DNA from: Bradyrhizobium sp. CCBAU 51627 | GTDB taxonomy: Bacteria > Pseudomonadota > Alphaproteobacteria > Rhizobiales > Xanthobacteraceae | DNA: 64,000 bases | Reading direction: 5' to 3' | NCBI RefSeq assembly: GCF_028128765.1 | Contig: NZ_LBJG01000017.1 | Location: forward strand, 1,964 to 65,963 | Part shown: positions 19,210-28,368 of the stretch, piece by piece | How the letters are laid out: each line of letters begins with the position of its first letter | Numbering within the stretch: position 1 is the stretch's first letter | The notes under the pieces: model-generated | Told to the model about the DNA's origin: nothing | The model's database searches: none | The model's input: the letters and a program-made list of their open reading frames with translations, nothing else | Translations under genes and position numbers: made by a program

Positions 19210-20460
19210 TCAGTGCAAATTCGGTTGGGCGCCCTGGCCCTTCTCGTCGACCAGATAACCGCGCTCGAACCGGTCGAGACGCATTTCGCGCGTCACAGCG
19301 TGCGGTTCGTTTCTGGCGATGAGGTGGGCGAAGCAGAAACCGGAGCCGGGCGTCGCCTTGAACCCGCCGTAGCACCAGCCGGCATTGAGGTAGAGATTGT
19401 CGATATGGGTGCGGTCGATGATCGGCGTGCCGTCCATGCTCATGTCCACGATGCCGCCCCACGAGCGCAGCACGCGAACCCGCGAGAGAGCCGGGATCAT
19501 CGCCTTACCGGCTTCGATGACGTGTTCGACGGTGGAGAGATTGCCGCGCTGCGCATAGGAATTGTAACCGTCCATGTCGCCGCCGAAGACGAGGCCGCCC
19601 TTGTCGGACTGAGAGACGTAGAAATGGCCGGCGCCGAAGGTGACGACGCAATCGATGAAGGGCTTCAGGCCTTCTGAGACGAAAGCCTGGAGCACGTGGC
19701 TTTCGATTGGTAATCTCATGTCCGCCATCGCAGCCACTTGGGAGGAATTCCCTGCAACGGCAACGGCGAGCTTGCTGCAGCCGATAAAGCCCTTGGAGGT
19801 CTCGACGCCGGTTACCTTGCCATTTTCGCGACGGATGGCGGTCACTTCGCATTCCTGGATAATGTCGACCCCCATCGAGTCGGCGCCGCGGGCATAGCCC
19901 CACGCGACGCCGTCATGGCGGGCCGTCCCGCCACGTCGCTGGATAAGGCCGCCGTGAATCGGGAAGCGCGCGTTTTCGAAGTCGAGGAATGGGAGCATTT
20001 GCCTAACCTTCGTGCGGTCCAGCAAGTCTGCATCAACGCCGTGCAGCCGCATGGCATTGCCGCGCCGCATGTAGGCGTCGCGCTGAGCATCGGAATGGAA
20101 GAGATTCAAGACGCCACGCTGCGAGATCATGGCATTGAAGTTCAAATCCTGCTCCAGCCCTTCCCATAGTTTTAAGGAAAGCTCGTAGAAGGGATTATTG
20201 GCCGGCAGCAGATAGTTCGAGCGAATGATCGTCGTGTTGCGGCCAACGTTGCCCGAACCGATGTAAGCCTTTTCCAGGACCGCGACGTTGCGGATCCCGA
20301 ATTCCTTGGCGAGATAGTAGGCGGTGGCGAGACCATGACCGCCACCGCCTACGATAATCACGTCATAATGGGGCTTCGGCTTCGGGGCGCGCCATGCAGG
20401 TTTCCATGCCGTGTTGCCGCGAAGGCCGTTCAGGAGAATGGAGAAGGCTGAGTAGCGCAT
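19210..20460 (-). CDS. soxB: Sarcosine oxidase beta subunit
   Basis: Flavoprotein subunit carrying non-covalent FAD and covalent FMN; it binds and oxidises sarcosine. 416 residues from the ATG at 20460 (MRYSAFSILL, the standard SoxB start; four extra codons upstream are ignored). The FAD-binding motif VIIVGGGGHGLATAYYLAKE lies near residue 40; GSGNVGRNTTIIRSNY and GGTARHDGVAWGYARGAD (His for FMN attachment) are both intact. First gene of the soxBDAG-purU-folD operon, transcribed divergently from the regulator at 20548 with an 87-base intergenic region that must hold the promoters. Confidence 0.96.
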   Translation of the reverse strand: MRYSAFSILLNGLRGNTAWKPAWRAPKPKPHYDVIIVGGGGHGLATAYYLAKEFGIRNVAVLEKAYIGSGNVGRNTTIIRSNYLLPANNPFYELSLKLWEGLEQDLNFNAMISQRGVLNLFHSDAQRDAYMRRGNAMRLHGVDADLLDRTKVRQMLPFLDFENARFPIHGGLIQRRGGTARHDGVAWGYARGADSMGVDIIQECEVTAIRRENGKVTGVETSKGFIGCSKLAVAVAGNSSQVAAMADMRLPIESHVLQAFVSEGLKPFIDCVVTFGAGHFYVSQSDKGGLVFGGDMDGYNSYAQRGNLSTVEHVIEAGKAMIPALSRVRVLRSWGGIVDMSMDGTPIIDRTHIDNLYLNAGWCYGGFKATPGSGFCFAHLIARNEPHAVTREMRLDRFERGYLVDEKGQGAQPNLH

Positions 20461-20547
20461 AGTGTGTTCCACGTCGTTCGGCCTTGTATAGCGACGATTT
20501 TTAGGTCAAAATTTCACAGGAGAGACAGAAAAAGTCACATAACAGCC

Positions 20548-21513
20548 ATGATTCAGCAGAGCAGCAGCAGATTGACACAAACCATGGGCTTCCTGTTGCT
20601 GCCCGATTTCGCGCTGATGTCCTATGCCTCCGCCACCGAGCCGTTGCGCGCCGCCAACCTACTTGCCGGCCAGTCTCTCTACGATGTCAGGCCGCTATCC
20701 CTGGATGGAGCTGCCGTTGCGAGTTCATCGGGAGCCGTTGTCCCTTGCGAGCGTCTCGATCAATCGCCGCTGCACACGATTTTCGTCTGCGCAGGCGGAA
20801 ACCCTTCAACCTTGGGATCTGCGCCGCTCTATGCGGCTCTTCGTCACCTGTCCCGAAGCGGGGTGCGGCTGGGAGGAATTTCAGGCGGACCTTACATACT
20901 GGCCGCAGCAGGACTGCTCGACGGGCGGGTTTTTACCGTTCACTGGGAGCACGCGGCGGCTCTCATCGAGGCCTTTCCTCATCTCACTCCAAGACAGGCT
21001 CGCTTCGTACTCGACGGCAACCGCATCACCTGCGGTGGCGGCGTAGCGCCGCTGGATATGATGCATGCCCTCATCGCCGATCGGATGGGCGAAGATTTTG
21101 CCAGACGCGTCAGCGATTGGTATCTTCACACTGCAGTGGCCGAGCCGGCCGCGCCCCAGCGGGCTTCGGCAGCGGAGCGCTTTCATGTCAACCAACCCGT
21201 CCTGCTAAACATATTGGAAAAGATGGAGGCTGCAATCGAGCAGCCACTGGATCGTGCCCAGATGGCCATCTATGCGGGCGTCAGCCTGCGTCACCTGGAC
21301 CGTCTTTTCTCCGAGCATCTGAATGCAGGCTATTCGGAGGTTTATAGAAATTTGCGCCTGACTCACGCCCGACGATTACTGCAGCAGAGCCCGCTTTCCG
21401 TTTCAGAGATCGCATTCGCCACGGGTTTTTCCAGCGCATCGCATTTTTCACGCGCCTATGTAAGCTTGTTCGGTAAGACCCCAAAAAGAGAGCGCCGACC
21501 GCGTACTCCTTAA
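20548..21513 (+). CDS. GlxA-type AraC-family transcriptional regulator of the sox operon
   Basis: 321 residues from the ATG at 20548. An N-terminal DJ-1/PfpI-like ligand domain (GFLLLPDFALMSYASATEPL, then FVCAGG) is joined to a C-terminal AraC double helix-turn-helix (about 225-318; SLRHLDRLFSEHL and LSVSEIAFATGFSSASHFSR). This is the architecture of GbdR/SouR-type activators that respond to glycine betaine, dimethylglycine or sarcosine. A longer frame opens at 20464 but overlaps the soxB start and its first 28 residues are unlike the family, so I use the internal ATG. Divergent placement makes it the likely activator of soxBDAG-purU-folD; the inducer is inferred. Confidence 0.92.
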   Translation: MIQQSSSRLTQTMGFLLLPDFALMSYASATEPLRAANLLAGQSLYDVRPLSLDGAAVASSSGAVVPCERLDQSPLHTIFVCAGGNPSTLGSAPLYAALRHLSRSGVRLGGISGGPYILAAAGLLDGRVFTVHWEHAAALIEAFPHLTPRQARFVLDGNRITCGGGVAPLDMMHALIADRMGEDFARRVSDWYLHTAVAEPAAPQRASAAERFHVNQPVLLNILEKMEAAIEQPLDRAQMAIYAGVSLRHLDRLFSEHLNAGYSEVYRNLRLTHARRLLQQSPLSVSEIAFATGFSSASHFSRAYVSLFGKTPKRERRPRTP

Positions 21514-22027
21514 CTATCGCGCGATCTAACGTTAGGCATTTCAGTGTAAGCGGCACGCCAAGCGAACATCGCCCTTCCAAAAGCCAGGTAAACAGGGTGG
21601 CATCAACCTCGCCGCTAGTGCTCGCTCAGACGACCGCGCCGGCGATGCGGCGGCCGCAGAGTAGGCACCAGGCCCGTCGCCACGACTGTCGAGTGAAAGC
21701 AGTGATCTGCGCGATATTGTCGCCTCAACCGTGGGCGGCATGGAGCACTCCATGCGATGATCGGCGTTCCGAAGTCAAGCGGCACCCAAGTCGGTCCAGT
21801 GGCCGATGCCGAGGAAATGCTGGAACCTCCAACAGCGCTCCTTTCGCGAGGAGGACAAATAAGCGGCGGTGACTAGAAAACGGAAAGGCCCGTCGCGCCG
21901 TCATAGGCCACGACGCGGTAGAGCTCCGAACAAGGAGACATCGCACCGGCACTGCACGTAATGTTGAATTCGAATCTTGGACTTTGTTGTTATTGCGTTA
22001 TCCGAAGCCAAACCACCGCGACAATTG
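21514..22027. other. Gap without recognisable gene
   Basis: Only short frames with no domain features on either strand. No terminator hairpin was clear to me between the convergent regulator and amidase genes. Confidence 0.5.
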
Positions 22028-23467
22028 TTAGCTGCGCCCCGCTCGCACGCTTGGTGTTCGGTGGCGCCATGGGCATGCCTGTTCCAGGTCGCGCGAGATG
22101 CGCACCAACGTTGCCTCGTCACCGAAACGGCCAACGATTTGAAGGCCGATTGGCAAGCCGTTAGCGCTATGAGCCAATGGCAGCGACACCGATGGATGCC
22201 CAGTGATATTGAACGCACCCATGAACCCATAGATCGCGGCTGCAGCATCCGCATCCATGAATTCCACTGCGGAAACCCTTGGATTTGTCGTACAGTAGAT
22301 GCCTGCATGCGACGGGGCAACGACGGGCATCGTAGGCGTCAGCAAAATATCGAAGCCATCAATCGCCTCGCCGAGGCGGAACCGGAATCTCCGGATATCC
22401 TCAAGCAGGTCTCCCATGGAAGCTGGAGAGTTTCGGCCATACTCGTAAAGCTTGAGATTGACCGGTTCCAGAGTGTTCGCGTCGATTGTTCGGCCCATGG
22501 CCCGCGCCGCATCTTCAAGTGATTTCGCATTAAGAGCGCAGCTGCCCAGCGATATCCTTGTCCTCTCGTCGGGATCATACGGAGGGTCGATCTCCATAAC
22601 AAGATGGCCCATTTCCTCCAGGAGCGAGGCGATTGTATCGACGGCTTGAAGGACCTCCAGTTCGACATCAATCCCTCCCCATTTGGTTCGCGCGACTCCG
22701 ATCCGGAGAGTGCCGGTAGGTCGAAATAGCTCGTCCACATAGGGGCGGCTCGGCTGGACGATGATAAATGGATCGCCGGGATAAGCACCTGAAAAGACGT
22801 CTAATGCGGCGGCCATATCGCGCACCGTCCGACAGAGGACAAACACTCGGCTGCAGCCAAGCAGTTCGTCTTGGTTGTTCGGCCCACCAGATACACGCCC
22901 GCGGGATGGGTTCAGCCCGACAAGGCCGCACCAAGAAGCGGGAATGCGAATCGACCCGCCGCTGTCGCTGGCATGTGCAATAGGAGTGATGCCGGCCGCA
23001 ACAGCTGCGGCAGCTCCAGAGGACGAGCCCCCTGCGGATCGTTCCAAATTCCATGGATTGCCGGTAATGCCGTTGAGAATGGATTGACTCATTCCGGAGG
23101 TACCAAGCTCCGGGCACGCTGTTCTCCCGATTGTACGGAGCCCTGCATCTCGCGCGCGACAAAAAAAATAGCTGTCAGTCTGGGGACGATAGCCTTTGAA
23201 TAGACGACTCCCTTGTTCCTGAAGGCGGCCAGCTTCGGTAGCGCCGATATCCTTGCGGAGGAAAGGTACACCATGAAAGAGGCCCCCATCCGCGCCGACA
23301 ACGGCCTCGGCATCTTCATAGAATTCGATCACGCCATTGATGCGGGGATTCACTTCGTCATGTGCGTCCCGAGCCAGCCGCGTCAGCTCCAAAGGCGTAA
23401 CTTCACCGCCCTTCACAAGAGACGCTAGAGCGGTGGCGTCATGCTCGACATATTCGCTCAATCTCAT
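22028..23467 (-). CDS. Amidase signature family amidase
   Basis: 479 residues. Hydrolyses a carboxamide with the Ser-cisSer-Lys triad: Lys72 in FLRKDIG, the GGSSSG motif at 146-151, and nucleophile Ser172 in SDSGGSIRIPA, all present. The C-terminal LPIGLQIVGRFGDEATL is typical. Substrate unknown; the closest types would be 6-aminohexanoate-dimer-hydrolase/indoleacetamide-like amidases, which I cannot separate by eye. It is only 37% or so like the second amidase at 31546 by impression. Upstream (23632-23975) lies a decayed copy of the potA-iclR intergenic region, including its palindromic operator, so this gene may have inherited regulation from that locus. Confidence 0.92.
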   Translation of the reverse strand: MRLSEYVEHDATALASLVKGGEVTPLELTRLARDAHDEVNPRINGVIEFYEDAEAVVGADGGLFHGVPFLRKDIGATEAGRLQEQGSRLFKGYRPQTDSYFFCRARDAGLRTIGRTACPELGTSGMSQSILNGITGNPWNLERSAGGSSSGAAAAVAAGITPIAHASDSGGSIRIPASWCGLVGLNPSRGRVSGGPNNQDELLGCSRVFVLCRTVRDMAAALDVFSGAYPGDPFIIVQPSRPYVDELFRPTGTLRIGVARTKWGGIDVELEVLQAVDTIASLLEEMGHLVMEIDPPYDPDERTRISLGSCALNAKSLEDAARAMGRTIDANTLEPVNLKLYEYGRNSPASMGDLLEDIRRFRFRLGEAIDGFDILLTPTMPVVAPSHAGIYCTTNPRVSAVEFMDADAAAAIYGFMGAFNITGHPSVSLPLAHSANGLPIGLQIVGRFGDEATLVRISRDLEQACPWRHRTPSVRAGRS

Positions 23468-23631
23468 CTGGAGAATACCTCACTCGCGAACCCAACTGGT
23501 GTTCACAACGCGGTCCTATGACCTTCGCCGTGCGATCCCGTAGCTGTGCTAGCGCGTACCCAATCCTCCGTGATTTTCGACTAAACCTTGGCTTGGGCGT
23601 TTCGCAACACAGTTACTGAGCTCCGAAGAAG

Positions 23632-23975
23632 ATCTGGCCAAAAGTCGGTGTTTCAAATCCCACAACCATCATCAACGTCGCCGAATCCAACACAAACTCG
23701 CCCGGTCGATCTCAACCCGAGACATCATGAACCTCTTGCACGCAGTCGTACTGTTTACAAAGCCGCCTAAGCCCGCGTTTACGGCCTTCTCGATGTTGCA
23801 AATAGTGCAACTGTGTTGCATAATGTGACAGGCACGGGATAGCCTGTCAAGTGGAGAACCTCTCCCAAGATAGCCGGCGGATAGGTTACGACCGTGCAAC
23901 GCGCATTAAGTTTGCTGAAAGTTTTCAACGCGCGTGAAGGCCGATCGGTGTAAACCAGATCGCGAAATGGCTAAG
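23632..23975 (+). repeat. Decayed copy of the ABC-ATPase/IclR intergenic region
   Basis: Aligns with 41383-41790: a piece of the ABC ATPase 5' end (minus), the divergent promoter region, and the IclR gene 5' end (plus; TTACGACCGTGCAACGCGCA is shared). The coding parts have deletions and stops (GTGTAAACCAGATCGC against GTGTGAACGAGATCGC). The intergenic part is much better conserved. Confidence 0.8.
23796..23810. promoter_or_regulatory. Palindromic operator copy (TTGCA-N5-TGCAA)
   Basis: TTGCAAATAGTGCAA, identical to the element at 41575-41589 between the ABC ATPase and iclR genes, and followed in both places by a second TGTTGCATAA-GTGACAGG-like block. Likely IclR-family binding site; conserved although the flanking coding copies have decayed. 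Confidence 0.6.
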
Positions 23976-25312
23976 CTTGTCGTATCGATTCTTCGGGGTG
24001 GCGCCGCTGACCGAGCCGACAGCTTTCATTTGCCGCTCAAGGACCGCCACAAGCTCCAGCGCATCCGCAGCGATGCCGCCAAACGCTGCGACGCGTCGTT
24101 TGGCGGACTATCAGCTCGTATCGATGTCCAGCCAGCGAGGAATCATAGCGGGCCGCCCCAGCCTTGAGCACGGTCGATCACCCCTACTCAGACCACCGAT
24201 CCTCCGTCGACCGCGCGGGGCTTGCCAGCGATGTGAAACGCCGTTTTGGCCGGCATTTTTCCTGGAGCTAAACACCAGTGCGAATGATTGCTCGCTGCGA
24301 CACAATTTTTGAGACGACGATGAGTACTTTGCGCGGAAAAAGCCCGGCGTTTTCTACCCGAAGCTTGGAGCTCGCTGCTCGTCCGCCACGGCTCAGCCTC
24401 GAACCATTCACGTACTGTGACCTGGCTTTGACGAGCGGATCGGGGCGTCCTTGCTCTGGTTTCAGCTTCGCAATTGGCCTGTAGGTCAGGCGTCCCAGTC
24501 CTTCTTTCCAGCTATTCGCAGCTTGATGGCGGCTTTGCACATCTCTTTTCAGTGTAGCCACGACGGCGAAACGTTGAGGTTGACCGCGCAGTAAGACCAG
24601 ACTCACGAGCATGCCGCAGGACAGCAGTAAGGTAACTTCCAGCACCGCACCGCCACCGAGCCGAACCAGCAACTCGGCGCGAATGGGAGGCAAGGCTGCG
24701 GAAATCAGATCGTGTGCCAATGCGATTTGCGAGAACCGCGCGTTCAACTTTCTGATTTCGACGACTCGCGTCAAACCTCAGGATCTATGCGCAGCTCTGA
24801 AGTATGGGCCACTACGAACATTGGTAGTTTTGTCGTTTTGCGTTCTCGAGTACTGGTGTCACGCCTGCAGAAAACACGCGGCGCGCCGCAGAAGGCCGAA
24901 ACGTCTGAACCTGAACGCTATGCCGACACCGATCGCCATATGAGAAGAGCGTCTTCGCGAGGCGTCACGGGCGACAGTTAGATGCCCGAAGTTCTTTGCA
25001 TTTTGCTTCTCGAAGCAAGGTGATTGCTGCATGGAAGAGAGATTCGAAGGCCACTTGCGTCGCTTCGTTCGGGTCAGAACCACCTGTGTCTATTACCTTG
25101 AAGACGAGGGCCATGGCGCGGCCCACACGTCTACAGGCCAAACTAAAAAGCTCTCGAATAAAAAGCAGAAGATCGCTGGTGAGGTTACCAAGCACGACAT
25201 CGGGACGCTGTCGAACGACATTGATCGGGTTCCACCGGCAGTTAAAAGGCGTCAACATTTTTCGTGGCCCTGCGACTGGCGAACGCCTTCTGCGCATCTG
25301 AAAACCGCGATG
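23976..25312. other. Gap; no gene supported
   Basis: A minus frame at 24268-24774 (168 codons) contains one hydrophobic stretch (LEVTLLLSCGMLVSLVLL), and another at 24965-25297 lies just downstream of tyrC, but neither has a ribosome site or family signature. Composition and broken frames suggest insertion debris. Confidence 0.45.
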
Positions 25313-26308
25313 CTATGGCGCCGCTCCGGAGCTGGGTACAAGGCAGACGCCCGGAGCCTTGCACTGCTGCGGTTGCGCGGCCTGCGGACGCCCGATTGCC
25401 TGACGGCCGAAATCGGGCATGTCAATATCCTGCCCCGCTTCGATGATCGAGCGGCGGATGGCGCGCGTGCGGGTAAAAAGGCCGAACAGCTTGTCAGCTT
25501 CGCTCCAGCGGATCGCCCTCTGCAGAGAAGCGAGATCCTCCGAAAAGCGTCCCAGCATTTCGAGGATCGCGTCGCGGTTGTGCAGGCATACGTCGCGCCA
25601 CATTGTGGGGTCGGAAGCGGCGAGGCGAGTGAAATCGCGGAAGCCGGAGGCCGAATATTTGATAACCTTGCTTTTTGTGACCGTCTCCAGGTCATCGGCC
25701 GTGCCGACGATGCTGTAGGCGATGATGTGGGGCAGGTGCGAGACGATAGCCAGCGTCATATCGTGGTGCTGCGCGTCCATCGTATCGATGTTGCAGCCGC
25801 AGCGGCGCCAGAATTCGGAAAGCTTCTCCAGCGCGTCGGGGTCAGTGTCTTCCAGCGGCGTGAAGATGCACCAGCGGTTCTCGAACAGTTCGGCAAAGCC
25901 CGCATCAGGCCCTGACTTCTCCGTGCCGGCCAGCGGGTGGCCGGGGATGAAATGTACGCCCTCCGGTACGAAGGGCTGCATCTGAGCGATCACGGAGGTT
26001 TTAGTGGAGCCGACATCGGTGAGGATAACGCCCTTCTTAAGCGCCGGTGCGATCTCCTCAGCCACCGCGCCGGAGGCTCCGACGGGCACTGAGACGATGA
26101 CGAGGTCGGCCCCGCGCACGGCTCCCCTCGCGTCCGTCGTGTAGGCATCGCCGAGCTTCAACTCCTCGGCGCGCTTCAGGGTCTCGGCGCTACGAGTTGC
26201 AATGGCTATATGCCCGGCTAGCCTCTCGCGGCATATGACGCGTGCTAGCGAAGAGCCGATCAAGCCGATGCCGATCAAGGCGATCTTTTCAAACATGGGT
26301 GTTGACAT
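25313..26308 (-). CDS. tyrC: Prephenate/arogenate dehydrogenase
   Basis: NAD(P)-dependent oxidative decarboxylation of prephenate (or arogenate) to 4-hydroxyphenylpyruvate (or tyrosine). 331 residues. N-terminal Rossmann motif IALIGIGLIGSSLAR at 9-23; catalytic region with FIPGHPLAGTEKSG and DAQHHDMTLAIVSHLPHIIA (conserved His) and SGFRDFTRLAASDPTMW are all intact. The last about 35 residues after DMPDFGRQAIG are proline/glutamine-rich and longer than in typical TyrC, perhaps a changed C-terminus. It is not in the usual hisC-tyrC chromosomal setting but behind two ATP-grasp enzymes and a methyltransferase on the same strand, suggesting a dedicated aromatic supply for a specialised product. 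Confidence 0.93.
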   Translation of the reverse strand: MSTPMFEKIALIGIGLIGSSLARVICRERLAGHIAIATRSAETLKRAEELKLGDAYTTDARGAVRGADLVIVSVPVGASGAVAEEIAPALKKGVILTDVGSTKTSVIAQMQPFVPEGVHFIPGHPLAGTEKSGPDAGFAELFENRWCIFTPLEDTDPDALEKLSEFWRRCGCNIDTMDAQHHDMTLAIVSHLPHIIAYSIVGTADDLETVTKSKVIKYSASGFRDFTRLAASDPTMWRDVCLHNRDAILEMLGRFSEDLASLQRAIRWSEADKLFGLFTRTRAIRRSIIEAGQDIDMPDFGRQAIGRPQAAQPQQCKAPGVCLVPSSGAAP

Positions 26309-26536
26309 GAGTAGCTCTTCAGGAAAGTCGATGAGTACGGCGACTAGGCCGCTTGGCTTTTTCGGTTCAGACCATCGCAGCGCCTTGAGACCACCGCCGG
26401 CGAATTTAGCCGCGCTGGAAGATAATCGTCGAGCGCTTGCGGGGCTGCGGCTTGACTCTTGCTTCGGCCGACGATCGCGTCAAAAACCTTCCCTCCTGCT
26501 CTCGATTGCACTCATATTCGGCGACATCATTCCTTA

Positions 26537-27802
26537 CTAGGCGCGGCGTCCGCCTGGTGAGGGTTCGCGGGCCATGGAGTCCTGTGCGCCTAGCGTCGGA
26601 AATGGTGTGATTGACCAATCGATCAAGTCGATGGCACGCTGAAGTATCGCCGCGGTCCGGGCCCGGCTAGGTGAAGCCGCCATCACGTGTCCGATAGAGT
26701 CTCGGTAATCGCCATTCTTAACGATCGACATCTTGGGTTTAACAAACAATTTGACCTCGGTGACACCTGGCACAGCAGCTGCCCGACCGTCGCCATCAAT
26801 CCAATCGAGGACGCCATCGCGATCGGGAATTAGGGAGCGCCAAGCCGCAGTGTGCGACTGCTTTCGCCGCAAATCCAATTCATCGCCGATGACAAGCTTG
26901 ATGTGCTCTGTGATGAGATCAATACCGTAAGCCGCCTGGATCGAGTGAGGACCTCCAGAAATGCGCGGATTGACTTCAATGACGACTGGGCCACGCTTCG
27001 TCCACCGGAGTTCAATGTTCGTTGGTCCCCAGCCAAGGTTGAGAGCTCGCAAACAGTTCAGCGAAACATCGGCGATACGCGTATGCTCGTCATCAGTCAG
27101 CGGGGCTGGGAAGGTGCCCTCAAGGAAGACAAAATGCGGTGGGGGGCCGAAGGTAGCGGCGGCAATCGCAATTAACTCGTCTCCCATTATATGGGCGCAA
27201 TAATAACGGCCTTTTGCGAATTCTTCGACCAGTATCCTTGGCGACGATCGCCATGTATGCTTCCCACCCAATAGATAGGCCGTGTGTTGGGCTAACTCTT
27301 CGACGTTGCGGCACAATCGGACACCACTGCTGCCACGGCCTACGGCTGGCTTAAGAACGACCGGTAGGCCGATTTCTGCAGCCGCGCTTTCTACGTCCGT
27401 AGCATTCGCCGCCAAGCGATAAGCAGGTACTGGAACGCCGGCCTCCGCGAGAAGCTGACGTTGAGCGAATTTGTCGCAGCATCGTTCAATCGACGTGGGG
27501 TTTGGTCCCGGTAGATCGAAATGCTGACAGAGCTTGCCAACTGTCGCATAGACTGTTTCCTCGGCGCTCGTAATACCAGCAACGTCACGGGTAGCACGTA
27601 GCCGGGCGCACTCGCGGATCAGCGCATCTTGATTATCTGTGTCGACATGGATTGCCTCATTGCATTCTGCCGCAAGATAGTCGTACTGAGCCGGATCAGC
27701 CGACAGGGTGATTGGATGAAGACCAAGACCCTGGGCCGCTTGGACGTATCGCAGACCATTGCTCCTTGTGCCCTCAAGCAGTATGAGCGCTCTTCTTGCC
27801 AT
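26537..27802 (-). CDS. ATP-grasp carboxylate-amine ligase
   Basis: 421 residues. ATP-grasp fold: N-terminal Rossmann-like domain (RALILLEGTRSNGLRYVQAA), ATP-binding central domain (LPVVLKPAVGRGSSGVRL near 150-170) and the Mg-binding signature VVIEVNPRISGG near 295. It would form an amide bond by acyl phosphate activation, as in BL00235-type dipeptide ligases, but the substrates cannot be read from sequence. AGGAG precedes the ATG at good distance. It is 228 bases upstream of tyrC and follows the Ddl-like ligase by 566 bases, all on the minus strand. The N-terminal half has a broken paralogue at 31005. Confidence 0.9.
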   Translation of the reverse strand: MARRALILLEGTRSNGLRYVQAAQGLGLHPITLSADPAQYDYLAAECNEAIHVDTDNQDALIRECARLRATRDVAGITSAEETVYATVGKLCQHFDLPGPNPTSIERCCDKFAQRQLLAEAGVPVPAYRLAANATDVESAAAEIGLPVVLKPAVGRGSSGVRLCRNVEELAQHTAYLLGGKHTWRSSPRILVEEFAKGRYYCAHIMGDELIAIAAATFGPPPHFVFLEGTFPAPLTDDEHTRIADVSLNCLRALNLGWGPTNIELRWTKRGPVVIEVNPRISGGPHSIQAAYGIDLITEHIKLVIGDELDLRRKQSHTAAWRSLIPDRDGVLDWIDGDGRAAAVPGVTEVKLFVKPKMSIVKNGDYRDSIGHVMAASPSRARTAAILQRAIDLIDWSITPFPTLGAQDSMAREPSPGGRRA

Positions 27803-28368
27803 TGGCTGTTAACTCCTACGTTGCATGCTTTGCTCGGTCCGAGCTCACATCGGCAGCAGTTGTTCAGCCGTGCCTGACCTCAGACTCTGCGATTAGCTTG
27901 CCGTCAAACGTTCCGGCGAGCGTTACATTATCAGCGACGTACTGGGGTCGTAGAGGTCCTGTAGCTATGTTGAGAAAGGACTGATTACTCGCGCTTGACT
28001 GGCGACAAGACTACGCTTTCGGCGTATCAAAGCGTATTCTGCGAATTTGAACGGTTCGAGCGCCTTTTTGGGGGGGGCCTGTGAGTTAAGGAAATCTGCC
28101 GGCAATCCGGACACACTCCTCAAGCGGTTGCTGGAGACCGCAGTTGCATCCCAGTTCATCTGCTGCCCGAATGTAATTCGAGACCGTCAGCGTCGTTGCA
28201 TTCCTCTGCATGCCCCAAAACACCCCAATTCGTTCGCTGAAAAAGAGTTCTACAGTTAATGGGCAAGCAGCGATACTACGGCATCTGGTAGGTGAAGCAT
28301 CCACACACATCCAAAAAGCACCCCGCATCCAACCCGCGCGAGCAGCAGAGCGAGAGCCTGATATCCTG
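27803..28368. other. Gap between the two ATP-grasp genes
   Basis: Small minus frames (27965-28159 and 28086-28328) overlap each other. One runs through a G8 tract at 28069-28076. No domain is recognisable and I do not call a gene, but a short peptide gene cannot be excluded here. Confidence 0.4.

Noticed and set aside
28065..28080. G8 tract as a phase-variable switch
   Set aside because: It is in an interval where no gene can be supported, so there is nothing clear for it to switch.
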